Below are positions 17,430 through 28,508 of a DNA stretch of 64,000 nucleotides, in pieces. Numbering within the stretch: the stretch's first letter is position 1; the number at the start of each line of letters is the position of its first letter. Location of the stretch: assembly GCF_026540855.1 (NCBI RefSeq), contig NZ_JALNUP010000008.1, positions 96,973 through 160,972 on the forward strand, read 5' to 3'. This DNA is from Sphingomonas sp. GC_Shp_5. Its GTDB lineage: Bacteria; Pseudomonadota; Alphaproteobacteria; Sphingomonadales; Sphingomonadaceae. The notes under the pieces are model-generated. The model had not been told where the DNA came from and did not search any database. It saw only the letters and a program-made list of their open reading frames with translations. The position numbers and the translations under genes were made by a program.

Positions 17430-17645
17430 CGCTGGTGCCCCTGACGGGGCTTAAAAGGGAATGCGGTGCGGGCCTCCATGGCCCAATGCCGCGGCTGTCC
17501 CTGCAACTGTAAGCGGTGAGTGCGATACGGATCGCCTGCCTCCAACCGAGAGGCAGGCAGCCACTGGGCCGGACGTCGAATCGGACGAGGCCTGGGAAGG
17601 CCCTGTATCGTCATGTCGACCCGTGAGCCAGGAGACCTGCCGGCG
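17430..17645 (+). ncRNA. Cobalamin (AdoCbl-class) riboswitch
   Basis: All conserved pieces appear in order: GGTGCCCCTGACGGGGCTTAA, then AAAAGGGAATGCGGTG, GCGGCTGTCCCTGCAACTGTAAGCGG (the B12-box core), GCCACTGGG, TGGGAAGGC and GTGAGCCAGGAGACCTGCC. It lies in the leader of the TonB receptor gene that starts at 17835. The 185 nt between aptamer and start codon must hold the expression platform: GCGGGC at 17741 can pair with GCCCGC at 17761, but there is no T-tract, so control of translation or a factor-dependent stop is more likely than intrinsic termination. Cobalamin binding is expected to lower expression. Confidence 0.95.
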
Positions 17646-17834
17646 TCTGGTCGCTCTTGCTTTGACCCAGGGGATGGTCGGGGCACGGTTTGGCCGTCTG
17701 AGCGACGAACGAGCGGCGGGGGTCGCATCGGTTCGTGTCGGCGGGCGCTGAGAGGCGTCGGCCCGCTGACGTGCGCCGGCCGCTAGCAGCGGAGAGCCCT
17801 GTCCATGATCGCATGACGCCGGACGGGAACGACC

Positions 17835-19850
17835 ATGAACAATGTAACGATACTACTGGCTTGCCTGGCGGCGAACGGCATCGCCGGGGCCGCGCAGGCG
17901 CAAACCACCGACAAGACGCCGCCGCCGGCCGACGACATCGTCGTATTCGGCCGAGGCGAGGCCAAGATCGGCGTCGCCCATGCCGCCAGCGAGGGTACGG
18001 TGGCCGGTGCCGACCTGCTGGTGCGACCGCTGCTGCGCGTCGCCGAGCTGATCGAGGCGGTGCCGGGCCTGGTCGCCGCGCAGCATTCGGGCAGCGGCAA
18101 GGCCAATCAATATTTCCTACGCGGGTTCAACCTCGATCACGGAACGGACTTCACCACCTATGTCGACGGCGTGCAGATGAACCTGCGCACCCATGGCCAT
18201 GGCCAGGGCTACCTCGATCTCAACGGACTCATCCCCGAGATCGTCGCCCGCGAGGATTTCCGCAAAGGCCCCTACCGCGCCGACGGCGGAGACTTCGCGC
18301 TGGCCGGCGCCGCCTATATGACCACCATCGACCGCTTCGACGCGCCATGGCTGTCGATCGAGGGCGGCTCCTACCATTATGGCCGGATCGCCGCTGGCGG
18401 CACGATCGATGGCGTCGGCGACGGCACGCTGACCCTGGTCGGGCAGGCCAAGACCTATGACGGCCCCTGGCAGGAACCGGAGCATCTGCGCCATCTGTCG
18501 GGCTTCGCCAAATACACTAGGCCCGCCGGCACCGGGCAGATCGAGGCGTCGCTCAATGCCTATCGCGCGACTTGGCGGCCCACCGAGCAGATTCCCGAGC
18601 GGATCATCGGCACGGCGATCTGCCCGGACGTGTTCTGCTCGCCCGATCCGAGCGCGCGCGGCGAGACGACGCGGCTGATAGGCAACCTCTTGGTGCGCCA
18701 GCCGAGCTGGACGGCGAATGTCTATGGCCAGTTCTACGACTGGTCGATGTATTCGAACCCCACCTACACCGATCCCGACGGCACCAGTGCGCAGATCCGC
18801 CAGTTCGACCGGCGCTGGATCATCGGCGCGCGTGGCGACAAGCAGTGGACGCTGTCGCCGGCGCTGGCGTTCTCGGTCGGTACCGAGGAACGCTATGACC
18901 ATATCGGCAGCGTCGGCGTCGCGCGGACCAGCGACCGGACGTTCCTCACCTCGCTCGGCCGCTACCATGTCGAGGAAGCCTCGGCGGCGCTGTACGGCGA
19001 AGCGACCTGGACGCCGCTCGCCGGGCTTCGCCTGACCGGCGGCGCGCGCGCCGATTATTATCATTATGCGGTGCGCGCGCGGGACGCGGCCGCCGCCGCG
19101 GCGGGCACCGGCAGCGGCGGCGACGCCATCCTCTCGCCCAAGGCCTCGGTCGCCTACACGCCGGCGCCGTGGCTCGAGCTGTACGGCAATTGGGGCCGCG
19201 GCTTTCATTCCAACGACGTGCGCGGTGCAGTCAACGTCGACACGCCGGTGCCGGTGCTGGTCCGCGGCGACGCCCGGGAGCTTGGCGCGCGCTGGCAGTG
19301 GCACGGGCTGTCGCTCACCGCGACCTATTGGTGGCTGGATGTCGACAGCGAGTTGCGCTTCGTCGGCGATTCCAACGCGGTGGAACCGACCGGCGCGAGC
19401 AAGCGCCACGGCTACGAGTTGGTGGCGTTCTGGCGACCGCTTCCCTGGCTGGCGCTCGACGGCAATTACACGGCCAGCCACTCGCGCTACGATAATGGCG
19501 ATCGCATCCCCAATGCATTTGAGAACGCCGCCTCGGCGGGTGTCGCGCTGGTGCAGGGTCCTTGGCAGGCGAGCCTGCGCGTCCGTCATCTCGGCCCCTA
19601 TCCGCTGATCGAGGACAATAGCGTGCGCGATCCCGGCAGCACCGTCGTCAACCTGCGTGGCGCGCGCAAGATCGGCCGGTTCGAGCTTTACGGCGAAGTG
19701 CTCAACCTGCTCGACAGCCGCGACAAGGATATCGCTTATTACTACGAATCCTACATCCCCTCCGTCGACACGGCGGGCCCTGTCGACGGGCGCCTCAGCC
19801 GCGTCGTCGAACCGCGCACGGTGCGCGTGGGGGCCCGAGTGAACTTCTAG
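17835..19850 (+). CDS. TonB-dependent receptor under cobalamin riboswitch control (probable corrinoid importer)
   Basis: 671 residues. A signal peptide ends GAAQAQ, and DDIVVFGRG serves as the TonB-box region. The plug domain carries AELIEAVPGLVAAQHSG, ANQYFLRGFNLDHGTDFT and TYVDGVQMNLRTH. The barrel ends VRVGARVNF with terminal Phe. The riboswitch in its leader is the main reason to call it a vitamin B12 transporter of BtuB type; the protein itself is not obviously like E. coli BtuB and is somewhat longer. Some receptors of cobalt or corrinoid-linked function are also under such switches. A 12-bp hairpin follows the stop codon. Confidence 0.88.
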   Translation: MNNVTILLACLAANGIAGAAQAQTTDKTPPPADDIVVFGRGEAKIGVAHAASEGTVAGADLLVRPLLRVAELIEAVPGLVAAQHSGSGKANQYFLRGFNLDHGTDFTTYVDGVQMNLRTHGHGQGYLDLNGLIPEIVAREDFRKGPYRADGGDFALAGAAYMTTIDRFDAPWLSIEGGSYHYGRIAAGGTIDGVGDGTLTLVGQAKTYDGPWQEPEHLRHLSGFAKYTRPAGTGQIEASLNAYRATWRPTEQIPERIIGTAICPDVFCSPDPSARGETTRLIGNLLVRQPSWTANVYGQFYDWSMYSNPTYTDPDGTSAQIRQFDRRWIIGARGDKQWTLSPALAFSVGTEERYDHIGSVGVARTSDRTFLTSLGRYHVEEASAALYGEATWTPLAGLRLTGGARADYYHYAVRARDAAAAAAGTGSGGDAILSPKASVAYTPAPWLELYGNWGRGFHSNDVRGAVNVDTPVPVLVRGDARELGARWQWHGLSLTATYWWLDVDSELRFVGDSNAVEPTGASKRHGYELVAFWRPLPWLALDGNYTASHSRYDNGDRIPNAFENAASAGVALVQGPWQASLRVRHLGPYPLIEDNSVRDPGSTVVNLRGARKIGRFELYGEVLNLLDSRDKDIAYYYESYIPSVDTAGPVDGRLSRVVEPRTVRVGARVNF

Positions 19851-19856
19851 CCCGAG

Positions 19857-19897
19857 AGCGGCTGCCGGGCTCGGCATTGGCGATGCCGGCAGCCGCT
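19857..19897 (+). terminator. Strong hairpin after the receptor gene
   Basis: AGCGGCTGCCGG pairs perfectly with CCGGCAGCCGCT around a 17-nt loop, starting 7 bp after the stop codon. No T-tract follows, so it may act as a Rho-assisted stop or 3'-end stabiliser. Confidence 0.5.
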
Positions 19898-19971
19898 ATT
19901 CCGAGCAATGGTTCGTCACAAAACCCGAGGGTGTGCGTTGTTGTTGCTCATCATCAGAGTACCCCCCAATC

Positions 19972-21171
19972 GTGCCCAGCCCGACCATCGCCGATCGTTC
20001 TTCCGTGCTCGAAGCCAACCGTACCCTCAAGATGGCAAGATCAGCCCACGCCTATGTGCGCGGCAACACTGCCCTGTTCTACCAGTGGCTAGCCGCCTCA
20101 CCGGCGGCGCGCCGGGTGCCGGAGGGGCCACCGATCTGGATCTGCGGCGATTGCCACCTCGGCAATCTCGGGCCGCTGGCGGATGGCGACGGCCGGGTCG
20201 AGATCCAGATCCGCGACCTCGATCAGGCCGTGATCGGCAATCCGGCGCATGATCTCATCCGGCTCGGCCTGTCGCTGGCGACCGCGGCGCGCGGCTCGGA
20301 TCTGCCCGGCGTCACCACCGCGCACATGATCGAGGAGATGGTCGACGGCTATGCCGCGGCGATGATCGATCCGGACGGCGGCACCGGGCCCGAACCCGAC
20401 GCCGTCAGGGCGGTGCGCCGACGCGCGCTCGGCCGGCGCTGGCGCCACCTGGCGCGCGAGCGGTTGGACGCCGTCGATCCGCGGATCAAGATCGGCCGCA
20501 AGTTCTGGGCACTGAGCGAGGACGAGCGCGAGCAGCTCGGCGCGATCTTCGCGGACGCCGAGGTTGGCAGGATGATCCTGTCACTCGATCACAAGGACGC
20601 ATCCCGCACTGTCCGCCTCGCCGACGCGGCCTATTGGATGAAGGGGTGCAGCTCGCTCGGGCTGCTACGCTATGCCGCGATCGCCCGGCTCGAGAATGCC
20701 AAGGGCAGATCCGATTACGCACTGATCGATCTCAAGCAGGCGGTGGCGCCGATCGCACCGAGCGCCAAGGGCGCCGACATGCCCACTGACGGCGCCGAAC
20801 GCGTGGTCGCGGCGGCGCGAGCGCTGTCGCCGCATCTTGGCGAGCGGATGATGGCGGTGAAGATGCTCGACCGGTCATTGTTCATCCGCGAGCTCGCCCC
20901 GCAGGATCTCAAGCTCGAGATCGATCAGTTCAGCGAGAAGCAGGCGGTGCGCGCCGCGCGCTATCTCGCCTTCGTGGTCGGCAAGGCGCACGCCCGGCAG
21001 ATGGACGACAGCGATCGCCGCGCCTGGGCCGCGGTGCTGGACACCGATCGCCGCGGCCTCATCGATGCCCCGACTTGGCTGTGGGAGAGCGTGGTCTCGC
21101 TCGCCGGCAGCCATGAGGCAGGCTATCTCGATCACTGCCGCCGCTATGCGCTGGCCAGCGCCGCGGCCTGA
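19972..21171 (+). CDS. DUF2252 family protein
   Basis: About 399 residues, cytoplasmic, no signal peptide. Family blocks are MARSAHAYVRGNTALFYQWL near the start, WICGDCHLGNLGPL and IQIRDLDQAVIGNPAHDLIRL. These resemble the His/Asp and Asp-rich motifs of kinase-like (aminoglycoside phosphotransferase-like) folds, as seen across DUF2252. Later KGCSSLGLLRYAAI, YALIDLKQA and VVGKAHARQMD are also conserved in the family. The biochemical function is unknown. GTG 19972 is preferred: an earlier GTG at 19933 would add an odd Cys/Ser-rich leader, but neither has a strong ribosome-binding site. It lies between the corrinoid receptor and a SWIB-domain gene, with no clear functional link. Confidence 0.82.
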   Translation: MPSPTIADRSSVLEANRTLKMARSAHAYVRGNTALFYQWLAASPAARRVPEGPPIWICGDCHLGNLGPLADGDGRVEIQIRDLDQAVIGNPAHDLIRLGLSLATAARGSDLPGVTTAHMIEEMVDGYAAAMIDPDGGTGPEPDAVRAVRRRALGRRWRHLARERLDAVDPRIKIGRKFWALSEDEREQLGAIFADAEVGRMILSLDHKDASRTVRLADAAYWMKGCSSLGLLRYAAIARLENAKGRSDYALIDLKQAVAPIAPSAKGADMPTDGAERVVAAARALSPHLGERMMAVKMLDRSLFIRELAPQDLKLEIDQFSEKQAVRAARYLAFVVGKAHARQMDDSDRRAWAAVLDTDRRGLIDAPTWLWESVVSLAGSHEAGYLDHCRRYALASAAA

Positions 21172-21314
21172 TCTCTACCGCGTTGATCGAACGGCAACCG
21201 CGCCACTCGGGGGCAAAGCGGAACCGAATGGGTGCTGGGTCGATATAGCCGGGGCGCTGATAGAGCGCATGGGGCCCGATCCATGGGTTGGGCCAAGCAA
21301 AGGTGGAGCGAACA

Positions 21315-21656
21315 ATGGCACGATCAGCGGAAAAGCGCGGCAAGGACGAGACCGCCGCGGCGGAGAAGAAGGTCAAGGCGACCGGCAAGCCCGCCGCCGG
21401 GGCCCGCGGCGGCATCACCGCACCAGTGACGCCATCGGCCGAGCTTTCCGAAATCGTCGGCAAGAAGGACCTGCCGCGCAGCGAGGTCGTGAAGAAGGTG
21501 TGGGAATACATCAAGAAGCATGACCTGCAGGACGCCAAGGACCGCCGCCAGATCAACGCGGACGACAATCTCGAGAAGATCTTTGGCAAGAAGTCGGCGA
21601 GCATGTTCGAGATGAACAAGTATCTCAGCGCGCATCTCACCGCCAAGAAGGACTGA
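21315..21656 (+). CDS. SWIB/MDM2-domain protein
   Basis: A 113-residue protein with a Lys/Ala-rich N-terminal tail (residues 1-35) and a SWIB fold in the rest: SEIVGKKDLPRSEVVKKVWEY, IKKHDLQDAKDRRQINAD and KIFGKKSASMFEMNKYLSAHL are the classical blocks. Bacterial SWIB proteins are small and often basic; a role in chromatin or topoisomerase function is suggested for some, but none is established here. The ATG has a good GGTGGAG seven bases upstream, which decides this start over an ATG nine codons earlier. Confidence 0.9.
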   Translation: MARSAEKRGKDETAAAEKKVKATGKPAAGARGGITAPVTPSAELSEIVGKKDLPRSEVVKKVWEYIKKHDLQDAKDRRQINADDNLEKIFGKKSASMFEMNKYLSAHLTAKKD

Positions 21657-21663
21657 TCACCTT

Positions 21664-21696
21664 CGCCCCGCCGCAAGGCGGGACGATGGCGGGGCG
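21664..21696 (+). terminator. GC-rich hairpin after the SWIB gene
   Basis: CGCCCCGCC pairs perfectly with GGCGGGGCG, starting 8 bp after the stop codon. No T-tract follows. Probable transcript end; the remaining 220 bp up to the dehydrogenase gene show no gene. Confidence 0.45.
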
Positions 21697-21917
21697 CGTG
21701 GCGCCTATTGCGGCCGCAGGGCGCCGGGCAACAGCTCGGCGCCCGCTGTCGTGAGTACTATTCACCGCTTCCCGCAGCGGTCGCCAAACCGTGCTAACCT
21801 ACGGCAACCTCAGGAACTCCGCCCGACTCTGGTGCTTGTAGGACACAGGCAGGGCCGTGGCCGGCGACAAAGCGCTTGTCGTCGCTGCGTGGCCGTCATG
21901 ATCAGGGAGCGGCACGC

Positions 21918-23066
21918 ATGCTGGCGATGAATTACCGAGGGCCCTATCGCGTTCGGGTGGAGGCGAAGCCGATGCCCACGGTGCAGCATCCCGAAGATGC
22001 CATCATCCGCGTGACGCGCTCGTGCATCTGCGGCTCCGACCTGCATCTATACCACGGCATGGTGCCCGATACGCGGGTGGGGACGACCTTCGGCCACGAG
22101 TTCTGCGGCATCGTCGAACAGGTCGGCGCCGAGGTGCGCAACCTCAAGCCCGGCGATCACGTGCTGGTGCCGTTCAACATCGCCTGCGGCAAATGTCATT
22201 TCTGCCAGCAGGGCCTGTTCGGCAACTGCCATGAATCGAACGCGCAGGCGACCGCGGTGGGCGGCATCTTCGGCTATTCGCACACCGCGGGCGGCTATGA
22301 CGGCGGCCAGGCGCAATATGTGCGCGTGCCCTATGCCGATGTCGGGCCGATGGTGATCCCCGACTGGATGGACCATGACGATGCGGTGCTGCTTACCGAC
22401 GTCGTGCCGACCGGCTATCAGGCGGCCGAGATGGGCGGCATCCAGCGCGGCGACACGGTGGTGGTGTTCGGCGCCGGCCCGGTGGGGCTGATGGCGGCGC
22501 GCTCGGCCTGGCTGTTCGGCGCCGGCCGGGTAATTGTGATTGACCATATCGATTATCGGCTCGAGTTCGCGCGGACCTTCGGCCCGGCCGAGGTCTACAA
22601 CTTCCGCGAGATCGACGACATGGTCGTGTTCCTCAAGAAGCAGACCGATGCGCTCGGCCCCGACGTGTGCATCGACGCGGTCGGCGGCGATGCCGCCGGG
22701 AGTGCCCTCCAGACGCTGATCGGCACCAAGCTCAAGCTCGAGGCCGGCAACGCGATCGCGCTCCACTGGGCGATCAACTCGGTGAAGAAGGGCGGGATCG
22801 TCTCGATCGTCGGCGTCTACGGCCCGACCGGCAACATCATCCCGATCGGCAACGTCGTCAACAAGGGCATCACCATCCGCGCCAACCAGGCCTCGGTGAA
22901 GCGCCTGCTGCCGCGCCTGATCGATCACATCAAGGCCGGCCACATCAACCCCAAGGCGATGATCACTCACCGCGTGCCGCTCGCCGATATCGCCGACGCC
23001 TATCATCTGTTCTCGGCAAAGCTCGACGGCTGCATCAAGCCGGTGCTGCTGCCCAACGGCGCTTGA
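21918..23066 (+). CDS. Zinc-dependent alcohol dehydrogenase (formaldehyde-dehydrogenase-like MDR family)
   Basis: 382 residues. Catalytic zinc ligands come from CGSDLHLYHG and GHEFCG. The structural-zinc lobe has four cysteines in CGKCHFCQQGLFGNC. The NAD-binding motif is VVVFGAGPVGLMAARSAW. The long C-terminal half with CIDAVGGDAAG and the insertion before HWAINSVKKGG resembles glutathione-independent formaldehyde dehydrogenase and related threonine-dehydrogenase-like enzymes. It oxidises an alcohol or aldehyde in the cytoplasm; the true substrate is open. The start with GGGAG at 8 nt is good. The next gene follows after 13 bp and is probably cotranscribed. Confidence 0.9.
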   Translation: MLAMNYRGPYRVRVEAKPMPTVQHPEDAIIRVTRSCICGSDLHLYHGMVPDTRVGTTFGHEFCGIVEQVGAEVRNLKPGDHVLVPFNIACGKCHFCQQGLFGNCHESNAQATAVGGIFGYSHTAGGYDGGQAQYVRVPYADVGPMVIPDWMDHDDAVLLTDVVPTGYQAAEMGGIQRGDTVVVFGAGPVGLMAARSAWLFGAGRVIVIDHIDYRLEFARTFGPAEVYNFREIDDMVVFLKKQTDALGPDVCIDAVGGDAAGSALQTLIGTKLKLEAGNAIALHWAINSVKKGGIVSIVGVYGPTGNIIPIGNVVNKGITIRANQASVKRLLPRLIDHIKAGHINPKAMITHRVPLADIADAYHLFSAKLDGCIKPVLLPNGA

Positions 23067-23079
23067 AGGAGCAACGACC

Positions 23080-23694
23080 ATGAGCAACCAACTGGTCGAT
23101 CCCGCCGCCGTCCCCGGCTGGGGCGTCGACGCCGACGCGGGCAACAACCCGACCTATCCGATGCGGCATATCGAGGACCAGACCCGCGGGATGAGCTGGG
23201 AGCGCCCGGCGCTGCAGCAGCCCGATGTCGAGATCCTGCGCTCGATCGAATACAACCGGCTGCCCGCGGTGGTCGGCACCTCGACGCCGCCCAAAGGGCT
23301 GAGCGGCATGATCCGCCGCTATGCGTTCCGGCGCAGCGAATCCGACTGGTGGCATTGGCTGCTGCTGATGGGTGCGGACCGGATCAACGTGGTGGAAGGC
23401 GTGGTGGAGGATCTCGCCGGCGGAACGCTGCCCAACATCCCCGCCGAAATGGGCATCCGGGCCGAGTGGCAGCATAACAAGCAGGGGCTCGCAAAGAAGA
23501 TCGGCGTCGCCGCTGCGGTGTCGCTCGGCGCCTATCTGCTGCTCCGCCGCAGGCAGCCCGCGACGGTCGAGGCCCCGCAGCCGCTGCTCCGCGGCCCGAC
23601 CACGACCCGCGGGGTCAGCGAGACCGCGCTCAGCGAACGGTTGCGCGGCGCCGCGCGCGGCCGGACGACCCCGACCACCTTGCCTGGCCGCTGA
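23080..23694 (+). CDS. Conserved-looking protein of unknown function paired with the dehydrogenase
   Basis: 204 residues. I recognise no catalytic domain. The N-terminal 60 residues are Pro-rich and polar (DPAAVPGWGVDADAGNNPTYP). A central part, PPKGLSGMIRRYAFRRSESDWWHWLLLMGADRINVVEGV, looks ordered and amphipathic. Around residues 145-160 KIGVAAAVSLGAYLLLRRR is a candidate single membrane segment followed by positive charges. The C-terminal 40 residues are low-complexity Arg/Thr-rich. The ATG follows the dehydrogenase stop by 13 bp with AAGGAG upstream, so translation is well supported. It could be a membrane anchor or accessory of the dehydrogenase, but this is a guess from position alone. 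Confidence 0.75.
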   Translation: MSNQLVDPAAVPGWGVDADAGNNPTYPMRHIEDQTRGMSWERPALQQPDVEILRSIEYNRLPAVVGTSTPPKGLSGMIRRYAFRRSESDWWHWLLLMGADRINVVEGVVEDLAGGTLPNIPAEMGIRAEWQHNKQGLAKKIGVAAAVSLGAYLLLRRRQPATVEAPQPLLRGPTTTRGVSETALSERLRGAARGRTTPTTLPGR

Positions 23695-23762
23695 GCGTAG
23701 CGGCGGGCGGGGGCGGCGGGCGAGTCGCGTCGCGCGCGACGACGCGCTACATCGGCGGCCCC

Positions 23763-24473
23763 ATGGCCCCGGCACGTTCGCGACACTCCCGCCCCCGAGG
23801 CCGCCATCGCCGCGCGCGCGGGCGAGCATCATCCGAGCATTGGCTGTTGCTGCTCGGGGCGACGATCGCCGCCGCGCTGGTCGCAGGCTCGATCACCCGC
23901 CTGCCATGGTCGCCGCATACCGCCGAACGCCACCGCCCGCTGACCATGGCGGAGGCGCGCGCATCCAACGCCCTGGTGCCGATCGTCGCCGATGCGCTCA
24001 CGCCGGCGAAGCGCTTCCGGTTCGACGGCGGCCACGCGTCACGCGAACAGGCGATCGAGTGCCTCGCGCTCGTCGCCAAATATGAGGCGGGCGACGATCG
24101 GGACGGCCAACGCGCGGTGATCCAGGTGGTGCTCAACCGCGTCCGCAGCCCAGGCTTTCCCAAGACGGTGTGCGGCGTGGTCTATCAGGGTTCTGACCGC
24201 ACCACCGGCTGCCAATTCTCCTTCACCTGCGACGGCTCGTTGGCGCGGCGTCCCGAGCATGACGGCTGGACCCAGGCGCGCCAGGCGGCACGGCGCGCGA
24301 TCAACGGCTATGTCTATGCGCCGGTAGGACAGGCGACACATTACCACACCGACTGGATGGTGCCCTATTGGCGCCCGTCGCTCGACAAGGTCGCGCAGAT
24401 CGACTCGCACATCTTCTACCAGCGCCCCGCGTCGCATCCGGCCGCCCCGGCGGCGGCGCCGGGCGGCTCCTGA
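23763..24473 (+). CDS. Cell-wall hydrolase, SleB type
   Basis: 236 residues. An Arg-rich N-terminus precedes a membrane anchor or signal segment (LLLLGATIAAALVAGSI, about residues 27-45), so the enzyme should sit in the periplasm. The Hydrolase_2 (SleB) domain begins near residue 95: CLALVAKYEAGDDRDGQRAVIQVVLNRV holds the presumed catalytic Glu, and CGVVYQGSDRTTGCQFSFTCDG and ATHYHTDWMVPYW are hallmark blocks of this family, common in sphingomonads. It probably cleaves peptidoglycan glycan strands. The N-terminal 25 residues are unusually Arg-rich, so the true start could be a little downstream. The convergent sulfatase gene ends 24 bp after it. Confidence 0.88.
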   Translation: MAPARSRHSRPRGRHRRARGRASSEHWLLLLGATIAAALVAGSITRLPWSPHTAERHRPLTMAEARASNALVPIVADALTPAKRFRFDGGHASREQAIECLALVAKYEAGDDRDGQRAVIQVVLNRVRSPGFPKTVCGVVYQGSDRTTGCQFSFTCDGSLARRPEHDGWTQARQAARRAINGYVYAPVGQATHYHTDWMVPYWRPSLDKVAQIDSHIFYQRPASHPAAPAAAPGGS

Positions 24474-24497
24474 GCGACCAAGACGATCGCGGCAGCG

Positions 24498-26057
24498 TCA
24501 GCCTACCTTGGGCGGGGTCGGCGGGCGGAAGAAGCGGGGCGGGAATGGCGCCTGCGCGCTGCCCTTGGCGGAGCGTAGCTGGTTGGGATCGCCGGCATCG
24601 ACGCTCAGCGGGATCTGCATGCCGTCCGACGCCTTGAGCAGCTCGAACAGCTTGGTGCTCAACCGCGCGGCCAGCTCTTCGTGCCCGGGTGTCGCGAGCA
24701 GATTGTCGCTCTCATGCGGGTCCGCGGCAAGATCGTAGAGCTCGTCGAGATCCCAGATGCCGTGGAAGTGCATGTATTTGTAGCGATTCTCACGCAGCGC
24801 GTGGACGGTGGGGGTTTGCGGGAAATTCCGTTCCCAATAATATTCGTAGAGCAGTTCTTGGCGCCATGGCGTCGCCCCCGGCGTGGCAAGCGGCAGCATG
24901 TTGGCGCCCGCCATGGTCGCCGGCGCCTTCAATCCGGCCGCCGCCAGCATCGTCGGCGCGATGTCGATGTTCGCCACCACCTGCTCGATCACCGATCCCG
25001 CCGGGAACAGCGACGGGCAGCGCGCCAGCAACGGCACCCGCATCGATTCCTCGTAAGCGGCGCGCTTGTCGATCAGCCCGTGCTCGCCGAACATGAAGCC
25101 ATTGTCGCCCATGTAGACGATCAGCGTGTCATCGAGCTCGCCACGCTGCTCAAGCAGATCGAGGATCCGCGCGAGGCCTTCGTCGACCGCAAGCAGCGTC
25201 TCCATGTAGCGCTTGTAATAGTCGCCGATGTCGAGCGTGCCATGATAGGGATAGTCGACGCCGTGCCAGCTGTTGCGCTGGTTCTCGACCCACATCGGCC
25301 GACCGGCGACATCGGCCTTCATGCTCGCGGGGTAGCGGAAGGTTTCCTTGGCATAGCGGCCGGCGTGGCGCGCGGCGGGGATGAATTCGGCGTGCACCGC
25401 CTTGTGCGCGAGGTGCATCATCCACGGCCGCTTGCCGTCACGCTGCGCGAGCCAGTCGATCGCATAATCGGTCAGTTCGTCGGTGATATAACCCTTCTGC
25501 AGCACGTGCCGGCCATCGACATTGAGCCCGTCGGCGCTCGGCAGGTAGGTCCCCTGCCCCTTGAAGCTCACCCAGCGGTCGAACCCCGGCTGCGGCGCAT
25601 CGCCTTCCTCGCCCATGTGCCATTTGCCGATGGACGCGGTCTCATAGCCGGCCGCCTGGAGATATTCGGGATAGAAGGTCAGCCCCGGCGGGATCGGGTG
25701 GTTGTTGTCGACCACGCGGTGCTGGTGGGCATAGAGGCCGGTGAGGATCGAGGCGCGGCTGGGCGAGCAGAGCGCCGTCGTCACGAAGGCGTTGCGGAAA
25801 TGGGCGCCTTCTCGTGCCAGCCGATCGAGCGTCGGCGTCTTGCCGAAGCTTTGCGGCTTGAGGAACCCCATCGCGTCGTAGCGATGGTCGTCGGTGAGCA
25901 CGAACAGGATGTTCTTGCGGCGGGTGGTGGCGAGGTGAGGCAGCTTGAGCGACGTGGGCTTCGCCACCGCTGCGGCACCGGCCGCCCCCGAGTACAGGCC
26001 GAAGGCGCCGCCGGTGCCCGCGAGCAAGACGCCGCGGCGATCGATCTGGTCTGTCAT
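24498..26057 (-). CDS. Sulfatase (formylglycine-dependent, S1 type), Tat-exported
   Basis: 519 residues. The N-terminus DRRGVLLAGTGGAFGLYSG is a twin-arginine signal, so a periplasmic site is expected. The metal-site pair is in LFVLTDDHRY (Asp56-Asp57). The sulfatase signature CSPSRASILTG gives Cys97, the residue converted to formylglycine. IGKWHMGEEG, DNGFMFGEHGLIDKRAAYEESMRVP and HESDNLLATP complete the family pattern. It hydrolyses a sulfate ester. It is the last gene of a five-gene unit and starts 17 bp after the TonB receptor stop, with AGGGCGAG before the ATG. The substrate is unknown; because the same unit encodes a sulfonate-type monooxygenase, a sulfated or sulfonated glycan or lipid is a reasonable idea. 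A matching formylglycine-generating enzyme is not in the window. Confidence 0.92.
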   Translation of the reverse strand: MTDQIDRRGVLLAGTGGAFGLYSGAAGAAAVAKPTSLKLPHLATTRRKNILFVLTDDHRYDAMGFLKPQSFGKTPTLDRLAREGAHFRNAFVTTALCSPSRASILTGLYAHQHRVVDNNHPIPPGLTFYPEYLQAAGYETASIGKWHMGEEGDAPQPGFDRWVSFKGQGTYLPSADGLNVDGRHVLQKGYITDELTDYAIDWLAQRDGKRPWMMHLAHKAVHAEFIPAARHAGRYAKETFRYPASMKADVAGRPMWVENQRNSWHGVDYPYHGTLDIGDYYKRYMETLLAVDEGLARILDLLEQRGELDDTLIVYMGDNGFMFGEHGLIDKRAAYEESMRVPLLARCPSLFPAGSVIEQVVANIDIAPTMLAAAGLKAPATMAGANMLPLATPGATPWRQELLYEYYWERNFPQTPTVHALRENRYKYMHFHGIWDLDELYDLAADPHESDNLLATPGHEELAARLSTKLFELLKASDGMQIPLSVDAGDPNQLRSAKGSAQAPFPPRFFRPPTPPKVG

Positions 26058-26074
26058 GGCTCGCCCTGCATCCT

Positions 26075-28423
<2,349 letters not shown>

Positions 28424-28508
28424 CGAATTCCCCTATCTCGCCGCCGGTTCTAATTCCCCCTCCCCTGCTCGGGTATAAAGAAGCGGATGGCGGGTCGACA
28501 GCGCCGCT

